A stretch of 64,000 nt of DNA from Sorghum bicolor (GCF_000003195.3 NC_012876.2:1995935-2059934); one strand, 5' to 3'. Counted from the stretch's first letter, positions 45,208 to 57,420 are shown. Notes: a model not told the origin generated them from the letters alone. Program-made: numbers and translations.

Positions 45208-45317
45208 GGTTGCAATGGAAGCTTTGAAGCTTCTCTTCAGTGGGAATAGAGGAGAAGGCAAGCTGCTGCTGCTGCTGCTGTAGCTGCAATGGTTTCTTTC
45301 TAGCCTTCTGTTGCCTC

Positions 45318-45325
45318 TTTATATA
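45318..45325 (-). promoter_or_regulatory. TATA box of DUF241 copy 13
   Basis: TATATAAA on the minus strand, 111 bp above the ATG. Confidence 0.6.
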
Positions 45326-45999
45326 ACAAGAGCTAGTGAAGTAGTTGAACATGAACCAGCAGACATCAAGAATCATTCTCATCTGTAACCAAGTGGTGAT
45401 CTGCAACACAAGACACACAACCCAAGAAGCATCCTAGTTAGTTGAGCTTGCTTACAAGGCTGTCATGTCTGCATTTTTAGCAGCAAACTCACCAGCACGG
45501 GTGAAGAACGCCAAGATCAGAATCACGCTGCATAAGGTCCAGAACATGATACGGATTATTTAAGCTGCAAGATGCTGGTGGATGAGTGAGCAGCAAGTTG
45601 GACTTTGCTCACCTCTAGCAGTCCAGCTCCAGGCTTCCAAGCAAGCCGCGTGTTATCATCTGATTCTGAACTGATCCAGTAGTTACACCGTGGCTTAATG
45701 ATATAGACAGATAGAGACCGTGCCATACCATGACTCTATTGCTTGGTCGCAGATGCGGTCTCCACTACAACACGTCTATTAATTAAAGGCATTTTGTTAA
45801 AGGCGTTTTTATGAATCTGCCTTAAATTTCTTTTACTTAAAGGCATTCTTATGAAAAGGCCTTTAAAACCACTTTTATAGAGGCAAAAATAAAAAAACGC
45901 CTTTAATTAACTATAGCATTGGAGGCATTTTTTAAAATGCCTTTAATTACCTTACCTTTCGAGGCGTTTTCCGAAACGCCTTGTATCCGGTATGTACTC

Positions 46000-46450
46000 T
46001 AACCCGTCACAAGTCACGACACACGCGCTCCAGTTCTATTCCCACCTCCCTCCCCTGTTGTTTTTCCCTTTATTTTCCGTGGAAACAAAAGCACACAAGT
46101 AACATCGTGGTCGTCCTGCTCCTTTCCCCCAACCGTACCTTGCTCCCACAGAAATCCCCACCCAAATCCATCGTCGCCCTTCGCTGCCCCTAAACCCTAG
46201 CGGACGCGGGCACCAAGGCCGCGGGGTCGCGGCGGCGGCGGCGGCGGCATCGCTCCTCTCAACCGACGGCGGCGCTGCCCTGCTCCCCTCGACCTCGACC
46301 GACGATGGCCTAGCTCCTCTCGACTATGGTGGCATCAGGCCCTCTCCGGCCGCCGCTGCCTGTTCACGGTCGCGGTCAGGCCAGGGATGGTCAGAAGCTG
46401 CAGCGCGTATGGCGGATCTAGCGCGGTCAGCCTGGATCCGGCTCCTGGAT
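46000..46450 (+). other. GC-rich leader-like segment inside the CACTA element
   Basis: It contains CTAAACCCTAGCGGACG (about 46190) and a CGG repeat, which looks like the 5' end of a plant gene. It may be the element's own transposase leader or a captured host fragment. I cannot identify a product. Confidence 0.35.
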
Positions 46451-49278
46451 GGCGAGAGGTGGTGAGTGGCCACTGCTGAGTGGACACTAGATGAAGGGTG
46501 GCGAGATGAGCATTAATCCCGTTCGTGTTGGTATGCAGTCTTTCCTTCCCTTTTGTTGCCTCCCCTTCCTTGCCTATGGAATGCACTGATGATTGTATCT
46601 ATCCTTATCCAACAAAATTGGTACCAGTACGTATTTTGAGTGCTCCACTACTAACCATTGGTCAGGTGGTGATGCAGTTCCCAAATCAGAATAATGGCAA
46701 TGATGCTTTGTAAATTTTGCAGTGGCGAACAGCAGCTGCTGGTGGACTTGATCAGCACACAAGTAGCTCTGTGTAAGTTAAATGAACTGTGGTTGTTATA
46801 AAAAAGTGATAAAAAAATCAGATGGAGCTTGGGCTACTGAACTTAAACTCAAGTCCTTTTGCTAATAGATACATTACAATATTTTTATTGGCCTTGCTAA
46901 AATATGTTTGTTCCTGCAGTTCATGCTTTTTGATAGTCAATTGTTTTTATGATACCCATTTGGTGTAGCTGCACAAAGAATATATTTGATCCTGCAGTAG
47001 ATAGTCATTTTGTATTCTTGTTTATTCTGCTAGAATATATTTGTTCCTGCAGTAGATAGTCATTTTGATGTATCTGTATGACTGACATTGTAAAGCTCAA
47101 CCATACATTGGTGGGCACATAATTTGCATGTTAATTTTTCACAGTTTCGTCCACACAAATTACTACTATTCTTTTGATGCAACAGCACGGCTCCTTGCCT
47201 AGATTATCATAGTGGATATCAATATCATAAAGAAATAGCAGACATTGTTATGAATAGCTGAAACAATAATAGGACATTTTCTGAATGACTTCTTCACATG
47301 TAGTGGTGAGACGAAGTATTTATAGGGAAGCTTCTTCGCATGAAGGATAGGCACAATCATATTGCTAATGCAATAGCTTGCACTGAGAGTCTGAGATTAT
47401 GCATTATCAGAAGATGGGATGATATCTACATTGTAATCTCCGAGATAAATAAACATTTTTTTGCATTGGTGTAAAGAGTTATCTAGAAATTCTACAGTAA
47501 CTTGTATAGAATGTATAGCTTTTTGACAAGTGTGTTTAACATGTGCCTGAGCTTATGAGATCCACAAGCTTATGGATATGCCTCTGTTTAAGGCAGAACC
47601 TGAAGTTCCATGGGGGTTGGTATTCTATTGAAGTTAGCGTATCTATTTGAGTATGTTCTGCGTGTTTTTCACAGGTTCGGCAGAACCACCTTCAGTGGTA
47701 GTTATATTGCACTCCTCTGATGTGATTCTGAAGACATTGCCAGGTTGGCTATTTTTCTTCAGTCTTTATTACTTATTATGTGAGTTGTTATATATTCAAA
47801 TAATGATTCATCTTATGCTTGAAAACTAAAATGAAGTTCCACACCTTTGATAGATTCGATATAACAATTTTTGTTTCAATTAATAGGCTTACAAAGCAAA
47901 TTACAAAACATACCACCATGTAATAGTATTTTCTTTGTTTTGAGTTCGTGGACTCTTGTAGCAGAACATTAAGGAAAAAGGAAAAATTGTTTGTCGCCCC
48001 ATAAGAATGCATAGCCAGGGCTGTGTTTTGAAACACTTCCATTTTGTATTTTTTTTGTTGAATAAAGATTAAAGGGTTATATCACTCCCCTATTTGAGCC
48101 ACTGAATGGTGACATGTTTATATCACCTGTGCTTATTCAAATGATTTTTCTTCTAGCTTGTATAGATTAGTTTTGTTTTCAATTGTCCAAACCAAACTTT
48201 TCTTAACCGCATAAATTTAGAAGAGCATGATTTGTTTGGAGTTTTGACCTGTTTTATTGGTACAAGCTTGTTGTTGAGTCAATTGGAATCAGGGGGAGCC
48301 TTGAAGAAAGCTAAAATAAAAAAATGTAATTGCAAATAGGAGATGAGGATTCATGCTTGATTTTTCTAGAAGTGATGGTTTTACTGATATTTAATGTTGC
48401 AAACAGAAATTGCTTAAATGAGTTGTCATGAAGGTTGTGAAAAGGATGAGTTATCCCCAGTACTGGCTCAGGATATTCATATATATGATCGATTCTGTGC
48501 CATATAGAATGTATAGGTTTTGACAAGTCTATCTAATATGTGCCTGAGCTTATCAGATCCACAAGCTCATGGATTAACTTGTGATAACCAGATCCTGTGG
48601 TTATTTAAATTGGATATGTTTTATGCTTTTGAGAAATAGCTTGGCCTCATATTAGCAGTGACAGTGGGTGGACAAATAGCTGAGTGCATAATTCTCTTAT
48701 AGTGGCCAGTCATTGGCTTAATGAAATTATGAAGAAATGTGTTCTCTAAATACTGTTATTACTGCTGTTGTATTGAGTTCAATTTACAGTTGTTTTCTCT
48801 GGGGACATTTTACATCCTAATATTGATCTTGAGGAATGGTTTTGTTCCGAAACAAAAATCGTTCCATATTTTAATTCCATTCAATATACTAGCTGCTGTC
48901 CAGTTTGTTCACCTCAAGCTCATTTTGTTATACTGTAGTTAAGTGAACTGTGTTGCTGCTATCAATGTGTTGACTTCAATGCCGAGGTTTAAGGTTGTAT
49001 ATAGGATTCACATGCTAAATTTCTTTAACTTAACAAGTTTCATTGGATACCTTGTTAGAGGGAAGGAAATCTCTTTAGGACACAGAAATTAGAGTAAGGT
49101 AGATAAATCCCATAAAGACAAGTTGTGGACAACTGTAAAGGTACATAGGCACAACATGCACTTATTCACTGGATCAAGAAGTAATGTAGTTGTTTTAGAC
49201 CTGCTGGTATGCCATTATCTTATTGAAATTTAATTATTGATTGTCTTTATGTGTTACCACCTATTGTTCTTAATACAG

Positions 49279-49362
49279 GAACTAAAGGAAGGAAGACAGA
49301 TAAGCCGTGCCGAGCTCTATAGCAACACATATAGAAAAAATGGGCAGCCAATTCATGACTAA
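49279..49362 (+). pseudogene. Possible En/Spm-type transposase exon remnant
   Basis: After an acceptor-like AATACAG the frame reads ELKEGRQISRAELYSNTYRK and continues NGQPIHD before a stop. The SRAELY...T..KNGQPI pattern resembles the end of Ptta/En/Spm plant transposase proteins. It is short, so the call is tentative. Confidence 0.4.
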
Positions 49363-50835
49363 AGCTTTGAAAAAAATGTATGTTGCTTTCTTCCTCCTAC
49401 TGATTTATTAGTTTACTTATGGTTAAAAAATTTATTTGGTCATAACTTTTTTGAAGGATGAAATCTGAAGAAGACTTCAAGAAGACCCTTCGGCTTTTTA
49501 GATGCTGGCCCTACCATTTTTAGATGCTGGCCCTACCATTTTACCTCTTTTAGGCCTTCAAATTTCATTGTTTTCTTACCTCAACTTATAGCCTTTGGAA
49601 GTTCAATCCTTGTCTCATGCGTTGACTAGCTATTTTTTTTTATTCCCATGATTTAACATTGCTTTGAGGTAAGAGATAGCTTCTTTCTTTGGACTAGTTT
49701 GGATCGAACAGATAGCTTTTTATAATTCTTATATTGTATTGTCCCTTAGAAAGCACCTTGGTATTTTGATGGCCTGAGCCTCGATCTTGTGGGGTAATTG
49801 TAGGTCCCTAGGTAATTGCTTCCTCACTATGGCTTTCATAGCTCAGTCACACGCACACATGGTTCACGCATAGCTCAGTCACAACCTCGCAGGCACACTT
49901 CACTGCTTGTGTGTAAGCAAATCGCGCTGTGCTTTCTACTAGGCTCAGCACACACATACTTAATTAATTTCTTTAGAATCATGATGAGTTAAATACTGAG
50001 TTACTAAGTTGTATTTTCGGCTTCAAAAGTTAGTACTAACCTTTTTGTTTTCATTGCAGACAGCTTGATTATTTGTCAGTCATAAAACTGATGATGCTAG
50101 TGCTCGTTTAATCAACTTGATTCAGAGATATATCAGCTCTGGGTTATCTGAATCATGGAAGCTTTCTCCCTCTACTTCTTTATCTACATCTTTTGTGGCA
50201 CTACTTCCATTTGCATCACTTAGGATTAGGGACCTACACAAAAGGACTTGGGAATATCGTTTGAAGATAGATATTTGACTATTTTTCTACCTTATTGATT
50301 ATTTTTTGTTACAAATATAACTATGTATGCCAGAAAGATTTAAATGATTGGATTGTGCTGTTAATATCTGCTTTCATCGGTTAATTTCTTGATGGATTTG
50401 TGCTATTTTGATATTAATTACTAGCAAATTTCAGCATGTATGAGTTGGCTTTGGAGGCATTTTTAATAAAGCCTCTATCAGTGTTTGGAGGCTTATACAG
50501 AATGCCTTTAAAAACTATTATAGGCAGCTACGAAATGCCTTTATATGTTGATATTGGAAGGCATTTTGAAAAAATGCCTCAAAAGACCTTTTAAGTCCAG
50601 TTTATAGTAGGCATTTTTAAGTATGCCTAAAAAGGTTTTTGAAGGCATTTTGATGACTTTTAAAGGCATTTTTAAACGCCTTCTATAAACAGCCATACTG
50701 TAGTGCTCCCCAATGTTTCTCCTGTGCATTAGGTACAGGGCATGCGGCTTCTGAATAATCAGCTTATCATGCTGTCCTGTTCTGATTGCCAATCCGCTTG
50801 AGTGTGTAACATGTACAAGGTTGCCGCCACCTCCA

Positions 50836-50993
50836 ACCTTTTTTTTTTTGAGACCACGCCAATGGAGCGTTTTTCATTAAGCATGAATAGTTTAAGACAA
50901 ACATGGGAAATGGTAATAACAAGATTACCAGAGCCCGAACAGAAATAACCAACAGCAACTAGTTAACATAGAACAGCCGAGAAGAATATAACA
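50836..50993 (-). mobile_element. Short LINE-like 3' end
   Basis: A T-run at 50839-50851 on the plus strand is followed by about 140 bp (gagaccacgccaatggagcg...) not present in the matching flank of copy 12. It looks like a heavily 5'-truncated insertion with a poly(A) tail. The target repeat is unclear (aacctt / aaccctt). Confidence 0.4.
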
Positions 50994-51345
50994 ACCCTTC
51001 AAAACATTCTGAGAAAAATATAAGTTCTTTCTAAGTGGACAAGAGAGAAACAACGGCCGAGAAGAGATGTTGTTAATTGCGTTGTATAAGTAGTACAGCC
51101 CACTTGTTGGTTTGTTGCCCCTTAACTTTATGGGCCAACATGTTTCTGTTTTCCAAAGGGACCAGCATTCAAGTCCATGGGCTTACGTTTAGTTTATAGC
51201 AAGGAGGAGAATGCAAGGGCCCTTCCTCATTTTCAAGCTAAAACAAATACTTTACTTTCCTAAAAGACTCATGTTTAACATACCAGGATCAAACACCTCT
51301 AAACCGCCTTTACCTACACGGCTACACTGGGGTCTAGTCTAGTTA
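50994..51345. repeat. Upstream flank of copy 13, right part
   Basis: Matches 41750-42110 beside copy 12 and marks the right end of the recognisable array near 51345. Confidence 0.6.
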
Positions 51346-52620
51346 TGAGTGCAGTTTGCAAGTACTCAGCCTTTTTCATTATAGTAGAAAGGTGGAAAAA
51401 ACAGTTAAAGGAGGAGGCTATGCAAATGCCAAGGCTAAAGGCAACTTAAATTACAGCAACATTACAGCTAATTGTGACCTCTCTAACAACTCGAGCCCAC
51501 CTCCTAAACAAGTCCCTATTCTAAATCTAGGGACTTGATCTAAAAAAATCAACTCCAACCCATCTCCTATTTGGTATCTCATTTTTCATGTCCTCCCAAA
51601 TTATAGTTTCAGCCCCTCACATCCACAACCCACTATCGAGTGGGTCCCACCCACTTTCCTCTTCCCACCCATAAATAAGACAAAAATTACAAATGGTGGA
51701 GTTGACGTAGGATTTGTCAATGACAGGTGGGTCCTATATAAGATATGGATTTGGTCTGAGTCTCTATTTTTTTATTATTATAGCCTGTAAATAAAAGTTT
51801 AAGAGCTTAATTTAGGGACTTCGGCTGAAGTTGCTCTAACATGCTATTTGCACAAACCCCCGAAACATTTGCAATCATTTTTTTGTGACAGAAATATTTG
51901 CAATCATTGTGCGTGGGCTAAAACTAAAAGCGCTGCTCACGGTCGAACCGATTACGTTATTTTTTGGCGGGTAAAAAAAATGAGAACACGAATTTCTGTG
52001 GGCTAGGCTAGCTAAAGAATCATTGTGGCGGCAGAATTTGCAATTTTCAGGGACACTACTCGGGAGGCGCACCGCGCACGTCACATGGCTCCAGAACGGC
52101 GGCCGTGGCCCTACTGCCCTAGCCCTAGCCCTAGCCCTGACCTCGCCGCCGCCGGTTTTCCGGCGTCAGCCAGGCAGTGGATGCACACACTGGCAGTGTT
52201 GCTCAAGAACTTTGAGTTTCCATTCCATGCCATGCCATGCAGCCTCCATGTGCTCTGCTTTTCCTCTGCTCCTTGAATGGCCATCCATACAGCCATGCTG
52301 CACTCGCCAGTTTGCCACTGTTCTTGCACACATGATGGCCTTCCATCTCCAGTTCGATCAGGCTGGCGGCGCTCTTCAAAGGAAAGGAGAAGAGAGAAAA
52401 TCCCTTGGATGGCTGGACAATTCAACATGCTCACATCAGTAGAACATCACTGTGATGAGCCGCTCTGCTCTGCTCTGCCTTGTGTTCTTCAGAGGAGCCG
52501 GCCGGCACCTGATAGATCTTGTTCTTGCCGTGGTCGGCCTCGTCTGGCCTGGCCAGTCACCGTGTGCCCAAGTACAATGCACTCGACCAAATCGTGCTGT
52601 TGCCACGCGACAAGCTGGCC

Positions 52621-52655
<35 letters not shown>

Positions 52656-52800
52656 TTGGACTAGATTCTACTATGACTGCATGATCTGTCTGTTCTGAAT
52701 GAATGATAAACGCAGTGCAGTATCCCATGTGACATGTCCAACAAGAACCTCCTAGCTGCTGCAGATAGATATGCCTAAAGTTTTGTTTCCTTTTTTATTT
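51346..52800. other. Spacer between the array and the SAUR gene
   Basis: No recognised gene. The stretch 51510-51840 (ctagggacttga ... tttagggacttcggctgaagttgctctaac) looks like a small inverted-repeat element. Frames around 52020-52680 are GC-rich and overlapping with no domain. Confidence 0.35.
52624..52652. repeat. (CT)n microsatellite
   Basis: Uninterrupted CT repeat of about 14 units. Confidence 0.9.
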
Positions 52801-52978
52801 TGGTGAGGCACTGGATCCCTAAAGGTCTCAGCTATAAGTACATGCACAACACACTTGGGCACTTGGCTATGTCATCACTCTCCAGTTCACACTAGCTAGC
52901 TAGCTAGCTCCCGTCAAGTACAGTCGAAAGGCAACAGCAGGCAGAGACTCAGAAAACAGAGACTACTGAGATCGATCA

Positions 52979-53296
52979 ATGGCGGGGAAGCTGGGGCAGC
53001 TGATGATGAGGCTGCACCTCGCGAGGAGAAGCCGATCACCGTCGTCGTCGTCGGTGCCGGACGTGCCGCGGGGCCACCTGGCGGTGTACGTCGGCGAGGG
53101 GCGGAAGCGGCTGGTGATCCCGACGGCGTGCCTCAGCCACCCGGCGTTCGTGACGCTGCTGAAGCGGGTGGAGGACGAGTTCGGCTTCGACCACCGCTGC
53201 GGCGGCCTCACCATCCCCTGCGCGTCGGAAGGCGACTTCGCCGACATCGTCGCCGCCGCTGTGGACGAGCACCACCACTCACGACGACGACTTTGA
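52979..53296 (+). CDS. SAUR: SAUR-family auxin-responsive protein
   Basis: This small (105 aa), intronless, plus-strand gene is typical of the SAUR family. Such proteins act downstream of auxin, many by restraining PP2C.D phosphatases and so activating plasma-membrane H+-ATPase. A basic N terminus (residues 1-25) leads to the conserved core VPRGHLAVYVGEGRKRLVIP (28-48). Then come LSHPAFVTLLKRVEDEFGF and an IPCASEGDF stretch (80-90). The ATG follows a GATCGATCA context. A ctataagta motif near 52830 could be the TATA box. Mild divergence in the tail (DEHHHSRRRL) is normal for this family. Confidence 0.93.
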   Translation: MAGKLGQLMMRLHLARRSRSPSSSSVPDVPRGHLAVYVGEGRKRLVIPTACLSHPAFVTLLKRVEDEFGFDHRCGGLTIPCASEGDFADIVAAAVDEHHHSRRRL

Positions 53297-53299
53297 TCG

Positions 53300-54130
53300 T
53301 TCGTCGGCTTCCTGCAGGACCCCTTTTTTTTTTTTTTTTGAGGGTGTGTGTTGAAGATTCTTGTCCAAATTGGGATGATGAAGCTAAGTACGATTGGAGT
53401 GACGTACAAGCTTAATTTGGGTTTGCATGCTTGGACCCTGTGTAAAGATGATGATTAATTTATGATGTTCCCTATCAGAGCTTCTAGTGATAATCGAAAC
53501 TTGAATGGTTCTTGAAAGAGGAAATAAAACGAACAACAAACTGACAATGCGCTATAACGGCTTTCTAGTGATGTCCTGATCCCATTTCAGAATGATTGAC
53601 AGCTTTGTGCCTGCCAGTTTGTCGTCGTCGTCGTCGTCTTCTTCTTCTTTTGTCTTTTACTATATGAAAATTTACACGAATATATATCGAGGAATACGGA
53701 GTACATACACGAGTATATATCCAGGAATACGGAGTACATAACATTTTTAACATGATTTTAATAGCAAATCTAATGATACACTGTTTTCACCTTATACTTA
53801 GGTAGGTAGGTAAATATTTAAGCAGTCAAAACTTTGTACAAGGAAAACGTCATACTAGTTATCAAGTATTCCGCAGAGGTTAGCATTTCCTGTCTGATTA
53901 AAAAAAAAAGAGATTAAAGAACACACTGGAACCAGGTGCATGGACTGTCTCGTGTATAATGCACACTGATGCCAGAGATGGGTGCTAACTGCTAACATAT
54001 GTTCGCAAACACAAATGCAACAAAAAATGCACTAAAAAGGCAGGGCATAAATGAGCTGGAACTAGAAACGCAGCCTGCAAAACAGTAGCACAAAACACGC
54101 ACAAACATGTAAAGTTTAATAAGGAATTTA
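53300..54130. other. SAUR 3' UTR and spacer
   Basis: It contains a T-run at 53322-53340 and a TCG/TCT repeat at 53622-53650. A direct repeat of about 23 bp (ggaatacggagtacata) occurs at 53690 and 53722. No gene. Confidence 0.4.
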
Positions 54131-54138
54131 GCATCCAA

Positions 54139-54210
54139 GCGTTTGTAGTCCAACGGTTAGGATAATTGCCTTCCAAGCAATAGACCCGGGTTCGACTCCC
54201 GGCAAACGCA
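54139..54210 (+). tRNA. tRNA-Gly(UCC): tRNA-Gly (anticodon UCC)
   Basis: The 72-nt sequence folds as a cloverleaf: acceptor GCGTTTG/CAAACGC, D arm with GTCC/GGAT, and anticodon stem ATTGC/GCAAT around loop CTTCCAA (anticodon TCC). The T arm is CCGGG-TTCGACT-CCCGG. The discriminator is A, and a T-run (54212-54219) ends transcription. A CAA motif lies just upstream, as in many plant pol III tRNA genes. Confidence 0.97.
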
Positions 54211-54503
54211 TTTTTTTTCTGCCTTTCTTTTTGTCACTTTTATCACATGATGCTCAATTTCATTTTATTTTTTTAAGCTCTGGTCGGGTGCATGATCGTG
54301 AAATTACCCTGATAATGTCTAGGGTTCTTGGCCAGGTTCACAAAGGTCTTGCTAAGCACGGAAAATACAGGAGTAGAACTTCAGACTAGCAAATTGGTGT
54401 TTTACCGCGTTGCTGTGAACAACTTCCCAGTCGCCTAGTCTTGTCCATGGCACAACCATCAATTCGCTATGCGGCAGAGTTGATGCATAGACTCTTCACA
54501 CTT

Positions 54504-54853
54504 GGGCCTGTTTAGATTGGGAACGAAAATTTTTTGGATGTCACATCGGATGTGTCGGAAGGATGTCGGGAGGGGTTTTTAGAAACTAATAAAAAAACAA
54601 ATTACATATCTCGTCAGGAAACTGCAAGACAAATTTATTAAGCATAATTAATCTGTCATTAGCATATGTGGGTTACTGTAGCACTTAAGGCTAATCATGG
54701 AGTAACTAGGCTTAAAAGATTCGTCTCGCGATTCTTAACTAAACTGTGTAATTAGTTTATTTTTTTATCTACATTTAATGTTCCATTCATGCATGTGTTC
54801 AAAGATTCGATGGGATGGATGAAAAAATTTTGGTAGGGAACTAAACAGGGCCC
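54504..54853. mobile_element. GGGCCTGTTTAG-type MITE
   Basis: This 350-bp stretch has ends GGGCCTGTTTAG and CTAAACAGGGCCC, with an interior (attcgtctcgcgattc, acatttaatgttcc) related to the GGCCTTGTTTAG family. The target repeat is not clear. Confidence 0.65.
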
Positions 54854-54859
54854 GAGCAA

Positions 54860-55500
54860 ATCTCTTAACCTTGATGGAATCTGTCTAAAATGCCACATTC
54901 CACGCGAGCAAATCCCTGAACCTTGATCATTATTAATTTACAGTACATCTTGGTACGCGTTGCCTCAGCAGAGCAAATGAATGCACCAGGACGTCCAATA
55001 ATGTTGGTCCTAGATGCCAACTTCAGGATTTGGAAGCACATAGCATTTTTGTTCAACTGAAACCAAAATACTAATTCTATGCTTAGCAGCACCAGCCACA
55101 TCTCGTGACACGGTTTCAGTAGTTAGTTTGTTGTTGTTTATCTTTTGATAGAATGAGATGGTAGTTAACAGTGAGCCTTTAGAATATCTGATCCACCATT
55201 GCTGACTCAAAAGGATCATGCTTGTTTTAGCCTTAGCTGAACTAATGGCTATACAAGGTGCCAGTCTTGCAACCATGTTGCTTTGGTATCCCCTAAATAC
55301 AATCGTGAGAAGTCAGAACTTAGAGGCACATACATACTGACAACAAACGACATGTGAACTCAAATTAAAAACAACAGCGAGTATATAATTATTCTCGTCC
55401 AACCAAAACACAGACAACAGCAGGTTTTTACGACAGGATACGCCCCCATGGCACAGGTACTAGTGTTTCAAACAACCATACTGATATAATTCAAGACAGA
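54860..55500. other. Spacer downstream of eIF3g
   Basis: No gene recognised; the eIF3g 3' UTR probably reaches to about 55400. Confidence 0.35.
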
Positions 55501-55530
55501 AATATGCAATTCTAGCAAGTAGCGGCAAAA

Positions 55531-57060
55531 CTAGTTGGGCCTTGGCGTCGCCCACTCGACTCGGAGGATAAGGTTATCATAACCATACCCATTGAGCTTG
55601 CTGATCGCCTTCTCCGCGTCCTCTCTGTGAACAAAGTTGACAAACCCAAACCCCCTGCTCGACCCAGTCTTCTGATCCACCGCGACGTAGACACGGCTGA
55701 CAGGGCCAAACGCACGGAAGAGCTCAAGGAGGTCAGGCTCACGGGTGTCCTCCGAGAGATTGGTGACACGGACGGAATTCTCGTCGTTCCTGCGGCGCAT
55801 CACGTCTCCGGTCCTATCAGCACCACCTCTCATGGTTGGGGGCACATATGCTCCCTTCACAGGACCGCCTGGTGCAGGAGGGCCATCGGACGTAGGAGGC
55901 CTGTCCGTGAAAGTTTCAGTCGGTGGTGCAAGGTCCTTGTAGGGACACTTTGAGGTCCAGTGATCGCCCTTCTTCCCACAGGTTCTGCAAACCATGAGAA
56001 CAGCACCTCCCTTGCTCGCCATAGCCAGTGGGTCACCGGATGCAGCTGGTTCCTCAGCTTTGCTCCCTACAATTAACGGGGATGTTAGCAAACAAGAACC
56101 ATAGTTTAAAACAGACTGGTTTTTAAGGCCTCATCATAACATCATACATAAACACGAACCAAAATTTAAAACATACTGGTTTTTAAGGCCTGATAATATC
56201 ACACACACACACACACAGTGTAAGTTTTAACATAATAATCCTTCTACATACTGAATTAGTGCTCCAACAGCATCATATGTGAATCACAAACAGAATTTGA
56301 GCCTTTGAGATGAAAAAACAGACTGCCACGATTTCATAAAATGGGTATTGATTCTAGTTCTCTTAAAATACCAAGAGAAGCAAGTATGGCCAATATAACG
56401 ACGATGATAGGTGAGAATGAAATGTTAATCTTAACCAGTGTTCTATGAAACGATTCTTGCATCGTCGAGTGGCAGCTGGAGTGAGATGAATAGAATAGTG
56501 TTCCAATTTATTGCTCCTACACAGCCATCACGTACCTAGACTAGAACTAGATGGGCATATTATTAACAAAGCGATCCAAACATCCCCAAATTTCACAAAG
56601 ACCGCATCTGCCTGCAGTTAACGAAACATTCGACGCAGACAGATCGTGCCTAGCAGCTAGCAATCGAACGAACAGACGACGAGGAAATTCGAAACGGAAG
56701 CAGGTAGCAAAGCAGATCGAGACCTGGTGCGCGGGGTCGCTCGAGGAGGATCTCCTCGGTGGAGACCATGGTGAGCCTGGAGCCGGCGTCCTCCTTGAGG
56801 GCGTCGCCGAACTTGGGCCACTGGCGGCGCTCGATGGCGCTGCGGGAGAGGCGCGCCCGCGCGAGCTTGCGGACGCGGGTGGTGGTGGTGACCCTGACCT
56901 TGTTGCCGTCGTCGTCGAAGCGGTACTCGATCACCTTCTTGAGCCCGTTCTCGTCGGGCCCGACCACGACCCGCGGCGGGAGGAGGAAGTCGAGGTCCCC
57001 TCCGTCGTCCTCCTCTAGCTCCCCCCACCGGATCTTCTGCTGCGCCGCCGCCGCCGCCAT
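55531..57060 (-). CDS. EIF3G: Eukaryotic translation initiation factor 3 subunit G
   Basis: This subunit of the eIF3 complex supports 43S recruitment, scanning and reinitiation in the cytosol. There are two exons: 56724-57060 and 55531-56066, with a 657-bp GT-AG intron. The joined product has 290 aa, the usual length. Residues 1-112 hold the eIF3g N-terminal region (KIRWGELEEDDG, PDENGLKKVIEYRFDDDGNK). A zinc-knuckle follows with Cys139, Cys142, His148 and Cys153. An RRM spans about 210-286, with RNP2 VRVTNL (211-216) and RNP1 RGFGFVNF (250-257). The start is the ATG at 57058-57060. A telo-box (AAACCCTA on the minus strand) and GGCCCA-type elements lie within 170 bp upstream, typical of translation-apparatus genes. 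Confidence 0.96.
56200..56217. repeat. (AC)n microsatellite in the eIF3g intron
   Basis: Nine CA units. Confidence 0.85.
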
Positions 57061-57084
57061 GGTGCCGCGTGCGTGCGCGCGTCC

Positions 57085-57230
57085 GCTAGGGTTTGGGGAT
57101 TTGGGTGCGCCCGGCTGTGCGGTGAGCTGCGTCCTGTCTCTACTAGAGTCGGCTTGCAAATGGGTGGCCCGAAAAGGCCTTTATGGGCTTTCGTGGGATT
57201 TCCTTCAGCCTCGAATTGGGCCATGAACCA
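57085..57230 (-). promoter_or_regulatory. eIF3g promoter elements
   Basis: The plus strand carries tagggttt (telo-box in sense) at about 57088 and site-II-like ggcccg, tgggct and tgggcc motifs at about 57165-57222. Together these suggest growth-linked expression (inference from known plant promoters). Confidence 0.5.
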
Positions 57231-57242
57231 ACGACAGAGTAA

Positions 57243-57420
57243 GACTGTTTGGTTCCTCTTGTTATTAAACTTTAGTTAGATAAAATTATTTTAATTATTT
57301 TTGAGTAATTAGTGAGATTAAACTATTTTAATTTTTTTAATTAGTGCCTTTGAGACTTTAGCTACTAAATTGACTAAAGTTTAGCTAGTTAAAATTCAGC
57401 AAGGGGAACCAAATGGACCC
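57243..57420. mobile_element. Tourist-like MITE with TAA duplication
   Basis: This 178-bp element has ends GACTGTTTGGTTCC and GGAACCAAATGGACCC. TAA is at 57240-57242 and 57421-57423. Confidence 0.7.

Larger units (their letters stand above)
45763..50705. mobile_element. CACTA (En/Spm) transposon, non-autonomous
   Basis: This 4943-bp element has CACTACAAC at the left end and ACTGTAGTG at the right. The 3-bp duplication CTC lies at 45760-45762 and 50706-50708. Both sub-terminal regions (about 240 bp each) are packed with aaggcatttt / aaaatgcctt motifs in both orientations, as expected for transposase-binding arrays. It inserted into the upstream flank of copy 13; copy 12 shows the uninterrupted relative. 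There is no complete transposase. The interior has a GC-rich leader-like segment and exon-like scraps. Confidence 0.88.

Noticed and set aside
52023..52728. Several overlapping frames of 60-139 codons on both strands
   Set aside because: No domain is recognised, there is a (CT)n run inside, and no clear promoter or splice pattern. Not supportable as a gene.
56551..57226. 155-codon plus-strand frames opposite eIF3g exon 1
   Set aside because: They are antisense shadows of a clear eIF3g exon.
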